Made by a program: the position numbers and the translations under genes | Notes under the pieces: model-generated | The model's database searches: none | Told to the model about the DNA's origin: nothing | Seen by the model: the letters and a program-made list of their open reading frames with translations, nothing else | Source: Brucellaceae bacterium | Lineage (GTDB): Bacteria > Pseudomonadota > Alphaproteobacteria > Rhizobiales > Rhizobiaceae | Assembly (NCBI GenBank): GCA_031253705.1 | Contig: JAIRVW010000021.1 | Location: 1 to 14,533 of the forward strand | Direction: 5' to 3' | DNA length: 14,533 nucleotides | In this document: positions 1 to 6,994 of the stretch, in pieces | Layout of the letters: every line of letters starts with the position of its first letter | Position numbering within the stretch: position 1 is the stretch's first letter

Positions 1-439
1 CGAGCGGACGCGGGCGTCTGGTCGGGGTGGCAGCTTCGGCGCGGGCACGGGTCTGCACAAACAGGTTCAGCGGATCGCGGATCTTGTTGTGATAGGCCGC
101 GGTGCCGGAACGCATACGCGCAAATTGCGGTGCGGACTGGCGCGAGGTGGAGTTTTTGGTTGTTGTCCATGTCGGGCGGTCGCCAACGGCCGCATTCTTC
201 TGGAACTTGGCGATTTCTTCGTCGCTCAGCCCCGAGAAGGCATTAAAGTTTTTATTATATTCGCGGACATGATCCAGACAGAAATGCAGGTACATACCTT
301 CACGCGCACCGCCTGCAGGGGCTTTGTGCGTGCCGGTTGCTTCGCATCCTTCCCACTGGCACTGCGGGCCAGCCGGTTTTTTATCTTCCTTACGGGAGCC
401 GATGCGGATGCTGTCAAAAAATTTTGAATTCGTTGCCAT
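1..439 (-). CDS. J-domain family protein, N-terminal part (runs off the window)
   Basis: This frame is open from the ATG at 439 down to base 1, giving 146 residues with no stop, so the C-terminus lies outside. The visible part begins MATNSKFFDSIRIGSR and carries a cysteine/histidine cluster (C27, C32, H38, then C54 and H57 in a HFCLDHVREYN segment). I recognise this as the N-terminal region of a roughly 200-residue alphaproteobacterial protein annotated as a DnaJ/J-domain molecular chaperone. In that family the J domain with its HPD tripeptide sits in the C-terminal part, which is not visible here, so chaperone function rests on memory of the family. The Cys/His cluster suggests a metal site (inference). 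The gene is divergent from bolA, and I recall this pair as neighbours in related genomes. No strong ribosome binding site precedes the ATG. Confidence 0.72.
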   Translation of the reverse strand, partial: MATNSKFFDSIRIGSRKEDKKPAGPQCQWEGCEATGTHKAPAGGAREGMYLHFCLDHVREYNKNFNAFSGLSDEEIAKFQKNAAVGDRPTWTTTKNSTSRQSAPQFARMRSGTAAYHNKIRDPLNLFVQTRARAEAATPTRRPRPL

Positions 440-561
440 GATATCAATATTACGGGGTCAGATCTGGTGATACAAGAATTGACATTTCACGATGCATGAC
501 CGAACCCTGCGGGGCCGAGAGTCGAAGCGGACGTGAAATCGGGATTTAGCTGCATTATGTA

Positions 562-574
562 TACCGTAACGGTA
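562..574. promoter_or_regulatory. 13-bp palindrome in the bolA / J-domain divergent region
   Basis: TACCGTAACGGTA is a perfect 6+1+6 palindrome, 46 to 58 bases before the bolA ATG. Its size and symmetry suit a dimeric repressor or activator operator (inference). No regulator is encoded in the window, and no promoter could be assigned around it with confidence. Confidence 0.3.
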
Positions 575-619
575 ACGCATGCACATAACATAGTCCCTAT
601 ATGGGGGCAGGAGATCAGA

Positions 620-949
620 ATGTCTATTCCTTTGACGCGTCAAGAACGGATTACCGCAAAACTATCTGAGGCTTTTCAGCCTGTGTTGCTTGATGTCATC
701 AATGAAAGTCATCTTCATGCCGGTCATCATCACACAGACGGCGGTCATGAGGAGGTTTTCGACGGTACCGGTGAAACACATTACCGCGTTGTAATTGTGG
801 CGGAGGCTTTTACAGGTTTGAGCCGTGTTGACCGTCACCGTGCGATTAATGCGCAGCTTGATGAAGAACTGCAGAGTGGCTTGCATGCGATTGCGCTGGA
901 GCCGAGCGCCCCTGGGGAGCCGACCCGTCGTACCCGCAAACCGGCCTGA
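620..949 (+). CDS. bolA: BolA family protein
   Basis: The product is 109 residues, usual for BolA. It has the family pattern of a short N-terminal helix (RQERITAKLSEAF), a conserved ESHLHAGH segment at about residues 28-35, and the THYRVVIVAEAFTGLSRVDRHRAIN core at about 56-80. BolA proteins partner with monothiol glutaredoxins in iron-sulfur cluster handling, and in some bacteria influence morphology and stress responses; which role applies here cannot be read from the sequence. The ATG at 620 was chosen over the longer open frame because AGGAG (609-613) lies 6 bases upstream and the N-terminus fits the family. A histidine-rich stretch (HAGHHHTDGGH) stands in the loop after the ESH motif. 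A perfect stem-loop follows the stop codon, so it is probably transcribed alone. Confidence 0.93.
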   Translation: MSIPLTRQERITAKLSEAFQPVLLDVINESHLHAGHHHTDGGHEEVFDGTGETHYRVVIVAEAFTGLSRVDRHRAINAQLDEELQSGLHAIALEPSAPGEPTRRTRKPA

Positions 950-956
950 TGATGAA

Positions 957-990
957 AAACAAGTAACCGGATGTTTGCGGTTACTTGTTT
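957..990 (+). terminator. Rho-independent terminator after bolA
   Basis: A perfect 13-bp inverted repeat (AAACAAGTAACCG at 957-969, complement at 978-990) has an 8-base loop and ends in a T-rich tract. It begins 7 bases past the bolA stop codon. Confidence 0.8.
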
Positions 991-1000
991 CCTTTGTGAT

Positions 1001-1104
1001 CTGCTGTTATGAGGCAGCAGTGAGCTTTTGGCTCTTCCGTAAGCGTCTAACGTTAAGCAACGCATGTTTTCCGGTCTTGCACCGGCTTCTCCTGTTCTGA
1101 CAGG
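1001..1104. other. Cluster of short inverted repeats between bolA and the DUF2798 gene
   Basis: Four small hairpins follow one another: CTGCTG/CAGCAG (1001-1020), GAGC/GCTC (1022-1034), CCGGT/ACCGG (1071-1085) and CCTGT/ACAGG (1091-1104). TAACGTTA at 1048-1055 is also palindromic. The segment lies in the 197-bp gap between the two genes and must contain the promoter of the second gene unless bolA reads through. No clear -35/-10 pair could be picked. The hairpins could be leader structure, but arms this short also arise by chance. Confidence 0.25.
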
Positions 1105-1146
1105 ACGGATGCGTATGTGTGAGACCGCAATTTTACGGAAATGATT

Positions 1147-1407
1147 ATGCAATCTTCTAAATCTGTTCTTGTTTTTCCGAAACTTCCGGCACGTTATATT
1201 CCGGTTGTGATGCCGTTCATCCTTTCCGTGCTAATGACTTTTGTTGTGTCGCTGATCGCCACACTGAAGAATCTCGGGTTCAGGGCTGATCTTCTGTCAC
1301 ACTGGATGCCCGCATGGGGGCTGTCGTGGGTCGTGGCATTTCCGGTGCTGTTACTGGTGCTGCCGCTGGTGCGGCGTCTGGTCGGCATTGTGTGCCACAA
1401 GCCATAA
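1147..1407 (+). CDS. Small membrane protein, DUF2798 type
   Basis: The product is 86 residues with two hydrophobic segments (about residues 19-40 and 56-78) joined by a short loop with charged residues. The pattern PKLPARYIPVVMPFILSVLM, then NLGF, then WVVAFPVLLLVLPLVRRLV matches the DUF2798 family as I remember it. No biochemical function is known to me for the family, and it is expected in the inner membrane. The start is ambiguous: ATG at 1141 abuts the purine-rich ACGGAA (1135-1140), whereas ATG at 1147 puts it at a normal distance, so 1147 is preferred. It faces aroB across a shared terminator. Confidence 0.75.
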   Translation: MQSSKSVLVFPKLPARYIPVVMPFILSVLMTFVVSLIATLKNLGFRADLLSHWMPAWGLSWVVAFPVLLLVLPLVRRLVGIVCHKP

Positions 1408-1417
1408 GCGCTTAAAC

Positions 1418-1456
1418 AAAAACCGGCCGCAAAACTCATTTGCGACCGGTTTTTTA
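1418..1456. terminator. Bidirectional terminator between the DUF2798 gene and aroB
   Basis: Arms AAAAACCGG..GCAAA and TTTGC..CCGGTTTTTT enclose a 5-base loop, with an A-run on the left and a T-run on the right. It lies 10 bases past the DUF2798 stop and 18 bases past the aroB stop on the other strand, so it can end both convergent transcripts. Confidence 0.85.
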
Positions 1457-1474
1457 AATTGATGATACGGAGTT

Positions 1475-2599
1475 TTAAGCCAGTTTTTCCTGCAGGAAAG
1501 CCTGTACGTCCGCAGCATTGACATCCTTGGCGATGAAAGACTGTCCAAGACCGCGGGTCAGAATGAAAGTCAGCGAACCGCGCGACACTTTTTTGTCTTG
1601 CGCGATATAAGACATCAGCACATCTGCGGAAGGCAGTCCGGCAATCTCTTTCATCGAAACCGGCAGGCCGACAGCTTTCAAATGCTTTTCTACCCGCATA
1701 GCAATATCTTCTGAAATCAGACCGAGACGTGCGGAGAACTGGTGCGCCAGTACCATGCCGATGGCAACGGCTTCACCATGCACGAGGCGCGAAGAATCAT
1801 AATTGGTGGCGGTTTCCAGCGCATGGCCGAATGTATGGCCGAGATTGAGCAGGGCACGGTCACCGGTTTCGCGCTCATCGCGGGCAACAACGGCTGCTTT
1901 GGCACGGCAGGAGGTAGCAATGGCTTGCTGGCGCGCCGCGCCGCCCGCAAAGACGTCCTGCCAGTTATTTTCCAGCCATGCGAAAAATTCCGGCTGATCG
2001 ATCAGGCCGTATTTGGCAACTTCCGCATAACCGGCGGCGAATTCGCGTTTGCTCAGCGTGTCGAGAATATCCGTATCGGCCAGCACCAGTTGCGGTTGGT
2101 TGAAAACGCCGACAAGATTTTTACCGTAAGCGGTGTTGATACCGGTTTTACCGCCGACAGAAGAATCAACCTGTGCCAGCAGTGAAGTCGGGATCTGGAT
2201 GAAATTCATGCCGCGGCGAACAATACCGGCAACAAAACCGGCAAGATCACCGATCACACCGCCACCAAAAGCAATCACAGCATCGCCGCGCTCAAGACGG
2301 GCTTTGAGCACTTCATTGGTCACGGTTTCAAGCGTGGAAAAACCTTTGGACTTTTCACCGGCAGCAACCACAACCGGTGTCGCAGTAATACCGGCCGCTT
2401 CCAAAGCGTTGAGTAGCGACGGCAGATGCAGTTTTGCCAGATTTTCATCGGTGACAACGGCTGCGCGGATACCCGGCAGGCGCGAGGCAATTTCCTGACC
2501 GGCGCGCGCAATCAGACCGCTGCCGATGAGAATGTCATAAGAACGGTCTCCCAGAGATACATGAACGGTTTCGGTTGCGATATGTCCGGCAGATGTCAT
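1475..2599 (-). CDS. aroB: 3-dehydroquinate synthase
   Basis: AroB converts DAHP to 3-dehydroquinate, the second step of the shikimate pathway, in the cytoplasm using NAD and a divalent metal. The 374-residue length is normal. The NAD-binding [13 protein letters not shown] lies at residues 112-124, followed by [19 protein letters not shown] at 137-155. By hand alignment the metal ligands are E193 ([11 protein letters not shown]), H255 ([10 protein letters not shown]) and H274 ([10 protein letters not shown]), all present. It lies 22 bases downstream of aroK on the same strand, consistent with an aroK-aroB operon. The start has only a weak Shine-Dalgarno element (GAG about 8 bases upstream), which fits translation following aroK. 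Nothing appears damaged. Confidence 0.98.
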   Translation of the reverse strand: MTSAGHIATETVHVSLGDRSYDILIGSGLIARAGQEIASRLPGIRAAVVTDENLAKLHLPSLLNALEAAGITATPVVVAAGEKSKGFSTLETVTNEVLKARLERGDAVIAFGGGVIGDLAGFVAGIVRRGMNFIQIPTSLLAQVDSSVGGKTGINTAYGKNLVGVFNQPQLVLADTDILDTLSKREFAAGYAEVAKYGLIDQPEFFAWLENNWQDVFAGGAARQQAIATSCRAKAAVVARDERETGDRALLNLGHTFGHALETATNYDSSRLVHGEAVAIGMVLAHQFSARLGLISEDIAMRVEKHLKAVGLPVSMKEIAGLPSADVLMSYIAQDKKVSRGSLTFILTRGLGQSFIAKDVNAADVQAFLQEKLA

Positions 2600-2621
2600 G
2601 GGAGATACTCGTGATTATGAT

Positions 2622-3230
2622 TTAGTCTTGGATTGGTTCTGACTTGCGTAAATGATTAAGCAGCAAGGTGATCACTTCCTGTGCAATCACTTCACGCTTT
2701 TCATCGCGCGACATGATGCTCAGATCAGCGGTGGCATAGACCGGATAACGCTCGGTCATCAGCTTCTGCATCACCGCACGCGGGTCATCATTCTTCAGCA
2801 GCGGGCGGTCATGACGGCGCAGCACGCGCTCCATCAGCACATCCAGTTCCGCATTGAGCCAGACTGAAATGCCCGCAGAGGCAATATTCTCGCGGGTTTG
2901 TTCATTCATATAAGCGCCGCCGCCGGTAGCGAGGATCATTGATCCGCCTTCCAGCAGACGCTGCATAACGCGGCGTTCAAGATCACGGAATTCCGGCTCG
3001 CCATAGGAGGCAAATAATTCTGTAACGCTCATACGGGAGACATTTTCGATTTCCGTATCGAGATCGAAAAACGGCAGTTCCAGCATCGAGGCCATTTTCT
3101 TGCCGATGGTGGATTTTCCTGCGCCCATAAGCCCGACGAGCACCACAGGGCGCTGGTTCAGCAGGGCTTTAATTTCTTCGGCTTGGCTGCGCAGATTGAT
3201 CTGTTCAGCTTTTTTATTTTGGTTCGGCAT
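2622..3230 (-). CDS. aroK: Shikimate kinase
   Basis: Shikimate kinase phosphorylates shikimate with ATP in the shikimate pathway. The 202-residue product has a P-loop GLMGAGKST at residues 33-41, the shikimate-binding DLDTEIE at 56-62, the EFRDLE segment, the ATGGGAY loop, and the lid-type DRPLL motif. An N-terminal extension of about 25 polar residues precedes the first strand, which I recall as usual in Rhizobiales. The frame extends upstream to a TTG at 3281, but the ATG at 3230 is preferred: it is preceded by the purine-rich GAGAAGAAGA and gives the family N-terminus. It is the first gene of a probable aroK-aroB unit, 99 bases downstream of xerC on the same strand. No convincing promoter was found in that gap. 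Confidence 0.97.
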   Translation of the reverse strand: MPNQNKKAEQINLRSQAEEIKALLNQRPVVLVGLMGAGKSTIGKKMASMLELPFFDLDTEIENVSRMSVTELFASYGEPEFRDLERRVMQRLLEGGSMILATGGGAYMNEQTRENIASAGISVWLNAELDVLMERVLRRHDRPLLKNDDPRAVMQKLMTERYPVYATADLSIMSRDEKREVIAQEVITLLLNHLRKSEPIQD

Positions 3231-3329
3231 CGTCTTCTTCTCATGACGGTGCTTCCGTTTGAAACACTTAAACCAAGTCAATCGCTGCTGATCACATGCT
3301 TGTCAAGAAAGATCAGAGATTTTCTGCCG

Positions 3330-4316
3330 CTATTGATGATTATGCCCTGAATGCGCTCTGGGATGCGCTTTATCGTAAATCTCCAGCAAACGATCGGTAT
3401 CCACGCCGGTATAGACCTGTGTGGTGGAAAGGCTGGCATGGCCAAGCAGTTCCTGAATGGTGCGCAGATCACCGCCGCGCGCCAGAAGATGGGTCGCAAA
3501 AGAATGCCGTAAAGCATGGGGTGTAGCTGTTTCCGGCAGGTTGAGCGAGATGCGCATTTTTTGCATTTCCCGCTGAATAATACCGGCATGGAGTACACCG
3601 CCTTTGGCGCCGCGAAACAGTGGCATACCGTCAGCTAAATGCATAGGACAAAGACGGCGATATTCGGCAATTGCCTGATGAACAACGGGCAGCAGCGGTA
3701 CAAGACGGCTTTTGCCGCCTTTACCCTGAATAGTCAGGGAGCGGGCAGTTGTATCAGCTATCATATCCGGTGTCAGGCCAAGGGCTTCGGAAATGCGCAG
3801 TCCGCAGCCATAGAGTAAAGTGAGAACCGCAGCATTGCGTGCGGCAATCCACGGCTCTTCCGCCAGTTGCTGTTGTTTGTCTACAACCCGTCGTGCTGCC
3901 TCTGCGGTTAAAGGTTTTGGCAGGGATTTCGGCTGGCGCGGCGCACGGATGGCACTGGCACCGGCTGCATTGGCCAGCCCTTGTTTTTCTAAATAGCGCA
4001 GTAGTGAGCGCACACCGGCAAGACCGCGGCCAAGGGTGCGGGCACCGGCACCGTCATTGCGACGCGAGGCCAGATAGGAGCGCAGATCTGCAATACGTAA
4101 TTGCGAGACATCTTTCAGCGCCGGTGGTGTGCCCAGATGACCGGTCATGAATTGCAAAAACTGACGGGTATCGCGCTCATAGGCATCCAGTGTATGGGCA
4201 GCCAGTCTGCGGCTGTTGGTTAGGCTGCCGAGCCAGTCCTGACGCGCCTGATTGAGGTCGGGCGCAGCGATAATCAGAAATTCTGTTTTTGTGGTTTCTG
4301 TTTTGGCAGTTTGCAT
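3330..4316 (-). CDS. xerC: Tyrosine recombinase XerC
   Basis: XerC acts with XerD at the dif site to resolve chromosome dimers. The 328-residue product has an N-terminal SAM-like core-binding domain (about residues 18-115, including LDAYERDTRQFLQFM) and a C-terminal catalytic domain. The full catalytic set is present: R174 (CGLRISEALGL), K199 (GKGGKSR), H267 and R270 (TPHALRHSFATHLL), H293 (LGHASLSTTQVY) and Y302. The N-terminal domain resembles remembered alphaproteobacterial XerC rather than XerD. The start at 4316 is chosen because upstream residues look unlike the family and would run into rimM's upstream region; 4364 is an alternative. No strong ribosome binding site is seen. I recall xerD, not xerC, next to aroK in related genomes. 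Confidence 0.9.
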   Translation of the reverse strand: MQTAKTETTKTEFLIIAAPDLNQARQDWLGSLTNSRRLAAHTLDAYERDTRQFLQFMTGHLGTPPALKDVSQLRIADLRSYLASRRNDGAGARTLGRGLAGVRSLLRYLEKQGLANAAGASAIRAPRQPKSLPKPLTAEAARRVVDKQQQLAEEPWIAARNAAVLTLLYGCGLRISEALGLTPDMIADTTARSLTIQGKGGKSRLVPLLPVVHQAIAEYRRLCPMHLADGMPLFRGAKGGVLHAGIIQREMQKMRISLNLPETATPHALRHSFATHLLARGGDLRTIQELLGHASLSTTQVYTGVDTDRLLEIYDKAHPRAHSGHNHQ

Positions 4317-4407
4317 GGATTGAATCTGTAATCCGGTTATCCTAATAAAAATAGAGTTTCTCATGGTCGGGTTACGGAACCGTTGCCGCCACAGTTTAAG
4401 GTTTTTC

Positions 4408-5031
4408 ATGTCTTCTCAGAAAAAGGGCAGCCCGTTGCGGGTTGCAAATCTTGATAATCCGGTTCAGCTCGCCGTTATTGGTGCAGCCCATGGCATCAAA
4501 GGGGAAGTGCGCGTTAAAACCTATACGGGCGACCCGCTGGATCTGGGGTCCTATGGTCTGCTCTATGATGCATCCGGTAAAAGCTATGAAATCCTGTCGA
4601 TCCGTCCGAGCAAAACTGTGGTCGTGGTGCGTTTTGCCGGAATTGATGACCGCAATGCGGCGGAAGCGCTGAATGGTAAAGAGCTTTATGTCGATCATGC
4701 GCAGCTGCCGCAGGATCTTGATGAAGATGAATTTTATTACACCGACCTGATTGGCCTGACCGTGCGCGACAGTGCAGGCGTGTCCTATGGTAAAGTCTCT
4801 GCCGTGTTCAATTTCGGCGGCGGCGATGTGCTGGAAATCAAAGAAAGCGGCAAAAAGCCGGTTATGATCCCGTTCACACTGACTTCTGTGCCTGAAATTC
4901 TGATGGCAGAAGGCGCAATTCTGATTGATCCGCTGGCTGCGGGTCTCGTTGATGATGGCTCAACATCTGCAGATGAGGAGGGCGATGAGCCTGAGTCACC
5001 TGAGACTGATGATGACGGATGGGCGCGGTAA
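4408..5031 (+). CDS. rimM: Ribosome maturation factor RimM
   Basis: RimM binds ribosomal protein S19 and assists maturation of the 30S head. The 207-residue product has an N-terminal RimM beta-barrel (about residues 20-100, opening [17 protein letters not shown]) and a PRC-barrel domain (about 105-180, with [12 protein letters not shown] and PVMIPF). After residue 181 comes an acidic, low-complexity tail ending GWAR, of a type I associate with alphaproteobacterial RimM. The ATG at 4408 follows TTAAGG with 6-base spacing and was preferred over ATG 4363, which overlaps the xerC upstream region. The stop TAA overlaps the trmD start (TAATG), suggesting coupled translation. rpsP, commonly the gene before rimM, is not upstream here. 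Confidence 0.96.
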   Translation: MSSQKKGSPLRVANLDNPVQLAVIGAAHGIKGEVRVKTYTGDPLDLGSYGLLYDASGKSYEILSIRPSKTVVVVRFAGIDDRNAAEALNGKELYVDHAQLPQDLDEDEFYYTDLIGLTVRDSAGVSYGKVSAVFNFGGGDVLEIKESGKKPVMIPFTLTSVPEILMAEGAILIDPLAAGLVDDGSTSADEEGDEPESPETDDDGWAR

Positions 5032-5726
5032 TGGCGTTTAAAGCATCTGTCCTGACCCTTTATCCTGAAATGTTTCCGGGGCCGCTGGGTGCCGCGCTTG
5101 CAGGCCGCGCCTTACGCGATGATAAATGGCAGCTCGAAACCGTCCAGATCAGGGATTTTGCTTTCGATAAACACCGGATGGTTGATGACACACCGGCTGG
5201 CGGCAGTGCCGGTATGGTGATGAAACCGGATGTTGTGGCCAGAGCGCTTGATAGCTTAGAACAGGATAATCGTCCGCGTATCCTGATGAGCCCGCGCGGG
5301 CGGCAACTGACGCAGGAACTGGTGCGCGAGCTGGCTGCAGGCGAGGGCGCAGTGATTCTCTGCGGGCGCTTTGAAGGCGTGGATGAGCGCGTTATCGAAG
5401 CACGCAATCTGATGGAAGTCTCCGTCGGGGATTATATTCTCTCCGGTGGTGAAACCGGTGCGATTGTGCTGCTGGATGCGATTGTCCGCCTGATTCCGGG
5501 TGTGATGGGCAATCATGAATCCGGTGAAACCGAGAGTTTTGAAACCGGTCTGCTTGAGCATCCGCATTATACCCGTCCGCAGGAATGGGAAGGCCGCTCT
5601 ATTCCGGCCGTCCTGACGTCGGGTAATCATAAGGCTGTCGATCAGTGGCGGCTGGAAGAAGCCAAGCGCATTACCCGTGAGCGCCGTCCCGATCTGTGGG
5701 AGGCTTATCAGAACAGGAGCAAATGA
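5031..5726 (+). CDS. trmD: tRNA (guanosine-37-N1)-methyltransferase
   Basis: TrmD methylates N1 of G37 in tRNAs that have G36, using S-adenosylmethionine, and so guards the reading frame. The 231-residue product shows the SPOUT trefoil-knot signatures: [17 protein letters not shown] (residues 52-68), [15 protein letters not shown] (109-123), [10 protein letters not shown] (132-141) and IPGVMGN (155-161), plus [11 protein letters not shown]. By hand alignment R153 matches Arg154 of the E. coli/H. influenzae enzyme, while E168 stands where those enzymes have the proposed catalytic base Asp169. The start is either ATG 5031 (TAATG overlap with rimM) or ATG 5019, four residues longer. Its stop overlaps the next gene's start. 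Confidence 0.97.
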   Translation: MAFKASVLTLYPEMFPGPLGAALAGRALRDDKWQLETVQIRDFAFDKHRMVDDTPAGGSAGMVMKPDVVARALDSLEQDNRPRILMSPRGRQLTQELVRELAAGEGAVILCGRFEGVDERVIEARNLMEVSVGDYILSGGETGAIVLLDAIVRLIPGVMGNHESGETESFETGLLEHPHYTRPQEWEGRSIPAVLTSGNHKAVDQWRLEEAKRITRERRPDLWEAYQNRSK

Positions 5727-6079
5727 TGCAGATTCTGAGACGTGCGGAATATGCAGCTGTTTTTCTGATTGTTTTGTGGCTTTACGCCCAAAGCGGCGCG
5801 AGTTGGTGGTTGTTCGCAGCGCTGTTTCTGGTGCCGGATCTGACCATGGCGGGCTATGCTTTTGGTAATCGCACCGGCGCGCTGGTCTATAATGCAGGGC
5901 ATAGTTTTCTGGGCGTTGCCGCGCTCGGCCTGATTATGCATTTGTCAGGGCAGGACTGGCTGTGGCCTTATGTGCTGATCTGGGCGGCACATATCGCATT
6001 CGACCGGATACTCGGCTACGGGCTGAAATATGCCTCTGCGTTTCAGGATACGCATTTGGGGCGGATTGGCCGCAACTGA
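5726..6079 (+). CDS. Small membrane protein, DUF4260 type
   Basis: The product is 117 residues with about four hydrophobic segments. It opens [20 protein letters not shown] and contains WWLFAALFLVPDLTMAGY, a YNAGHSF motif, and a C-terminal WAAHIAFDRILGYGLKY..FQDTHLGRIG. This is the pattern I remember for DUF4260, an inner-membrane family with no function known to me. The start is ATG 5726 (AGGAG at 5715-5719, 6-base spacing) or the ATG three bases earlier; both overlap the trmD TGA, so translation is probably coupled to trmD. Why a membrane protein sits in a ribosome/tRNA operon is not explained by the sequence. Confidence 0.85.
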   Translation: MQILRRAEYAAVFLIVLWLYAQSGASWWLFAALFLVPDLTMAGYAFGNRTGALVYNAGHSFLGVAALGLIMHLSGQDWLWPYVLIWAAHIAFDRILGYGLKYASAFQDTHLGRIGRN

Positions 6080-6113
6080 ATCAGAACTTCTTGCAGAGGT
6101 GAGTTGATTCACG

Positions 6114-6162
6114 GGCGGTAATGGTGTATTGCCGCCTCACATTTCGGGATTTCCTGAAATCC
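6114..6162 (+). other. Two hairpins between the DUF4260 gene and rplS
   Basis: GGCGGTAAT (6114-6122) pairs with ATTGCCGCC (6128-6136) with one G-U in RNA, and GGATTTC/GAAATCC (6147-6153, 6156-6162) forms a second, tight inverted repeat. CCTGAAATC occurs at 6153-6161 and again at 6175-6183. Neither hairpin ends in a T-run, so they are not classical terminators. They lie in the 212-bp gap that must hold either the rplS leader or its promoter. Confidence 0.3.
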
Positions 6163-6291
6163 GATTTTCGTTGACCTGAAATCAATGAGTAGTGAAACCG
6201 CTCCTGCCTTTGCGGCATAGCATGACGGCAAAGTCTGTTTTGCAAGTGATAGCGCTCTGACTGTTCGAGAAGAATCAGAAGGATTAAAACT

Positions 6292-6729
6292 ATGAACATT
6301 ATTAAGCAGCTCGAAGCTGAACAGATTGCAAAGATTGCTGAAAAGCGCGTTCTTCCTGCATTTGACGCCGGTGACACAGTTCGCGTTCTCGTACGCGTAA
6401 CTGAAGGCACACGTACACGTGTACAGGCTTACGAAGGCGTTTGCATTGCACGTTCGGGCGCAGGTCTGCAGGAAAGCTTCACCGTTCGTAAGATTTCTTA
6501 CGGCGAAGGTGTAGAGCGCGTATTCCCTGTTTATTCTCCGCTGGTTGAAGGCGTTGAAGTTGTTCGTCGCGGTAAAGTACGTCGCGCGAAACTTTACTAC
6601 CTTCGTGGCCTTACCGGTAAGGCTGCCCGTATCGTTGAGAAAAAAGACAATCGTTCGAAAGCTGAACGTGAAGCAGACAAGCGCGCTGCTGAGCGTGATG
6701 CTGCTGCCAAGGCTGCAGCTGCAGAATAA
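6292..6729 (+). CDS. rplS: 50S ribosomal protein L19
   Basis: L19 lies at the 30S-50S interface. The 145-residue product shows the family core: [31 protein letters not shown], then [52 protein letters not shown]. After about residue 118 comes a Lys/Ala/Glu-rich tail rich in [22 protein letters not shown] sequence, longer than in E. coli L19 and common in alphaproteobacteria as I recall. AGAAGGA (6277-6283) lies 8 bases before the ATG. Codon choice is biased towards highly expressed patterns such as CGT for Arg. It follows trmD and the DUF4260 gene but is separated by 212 bp, so it may have its own promoter. A strong terminator follows. Confidence 0.98.
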   Translation: MNIIKQLEAEQIAKIAEKRVLPAFDAGDTVRVLVRVTEGTRTRVQAYEGVCIARSGAGLQESFTVRKISYGEGVERVFPVYSPLVEGVEVVRRGKVRRAKLYYLRGLTGKAARIVEKKDNRSKAEREADKRAAERDAAAKAAAAE

Positions 6730-6786
6730 TATTCTGCCGGCGCCGGTTTATTCCGGACGCAAAGCGATTATAAAGTTTTCAAGGAT

Positions 6787-6813
6787 AAGGGCGGCCTCAG
6801 GGTCGCCCTTTTT
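6787..6813 (+). terminator. Rho-independent terminator after rplS
   Basis: AAGGGCG (6787-6793) pairs with CGCCCTT (6804-6810). The loop region can add a CC/GG pair, and a T-run continues to 6813. It lies 58 bases after the rplS stop. Confidence 0.85.
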
Positions 6814-6882
6814 CTATTCGTAAAGATTAAATGCTGGTTAGGTAATAATCTTGCTGCGACACCCTGTTCCGCTTGTCATTTC

Positions 6883-6971
6883 TTGACGTAAGGCTGTGAC
6901 AGGTGCATATGAACCATAATCATATCGGTTCTGCAGTGCTGTGATTGCCGGGAGGCTAAAAGCTGCAGAAC
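6883..6971 (+). promoter_or_regulatory. leuC upstream region: possible promoter and hairpin leader
   Basis: TTGACG (6883-6888) and CATATG (6906-6911) are 17 bases apart and could be a sigma-70-type promoter, though the -10 match is weak. Downstream, GTTCTGCAG (6928-6936) pairs perfectly with CTGCAGAAC (6963-6971), 6 bases before the purine-rich AAAGGA (6978-6983) that precedes the leuC ATG. GAACC (6911-6915) can instead pair with GGTTC (6927-6931), which excludes the larger hairpin. No T-run follows, so this is not a plain terminator. A leader regulating leuC is inference. Confidence 0.35.
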
Positions 6972-6994
6972 GCTTGCAAAGGATACTAAGAGCC

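Noticed and set aside
490..540. A tRNA-like 3' end on the minus strand (TTCGACTC next to CGGCCCC)
   Set aside because: The flanking bases do not form the 5-bp T-stem with a 7-base loop, and no anticodon arm, D-arm or acceptor stem is found nearby.
1742..2185. A 147-codon plus-strand frame opposite aroB
   Set aside because: It mirrors the codon bias of aroB on the other strand, has no family pattern, and lacks a ribosome binding site.
3231..3281. Upstream TTG start for AroK at 3281
   Set aside because: The TTG is part of TTGACTTGG, it has no suitable Shine-Dalgarno sequence, and the added residues ([16 protein letters not shown]) do not resemble the family. The ATG at 3230 is better.
6941..6994. 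GTG start at 6941 for leuC
   Set aside because: It would translate the leader hairpin and add 18 residues absent from remembered LeuC proteins, which start at [12 protein letters not shown].
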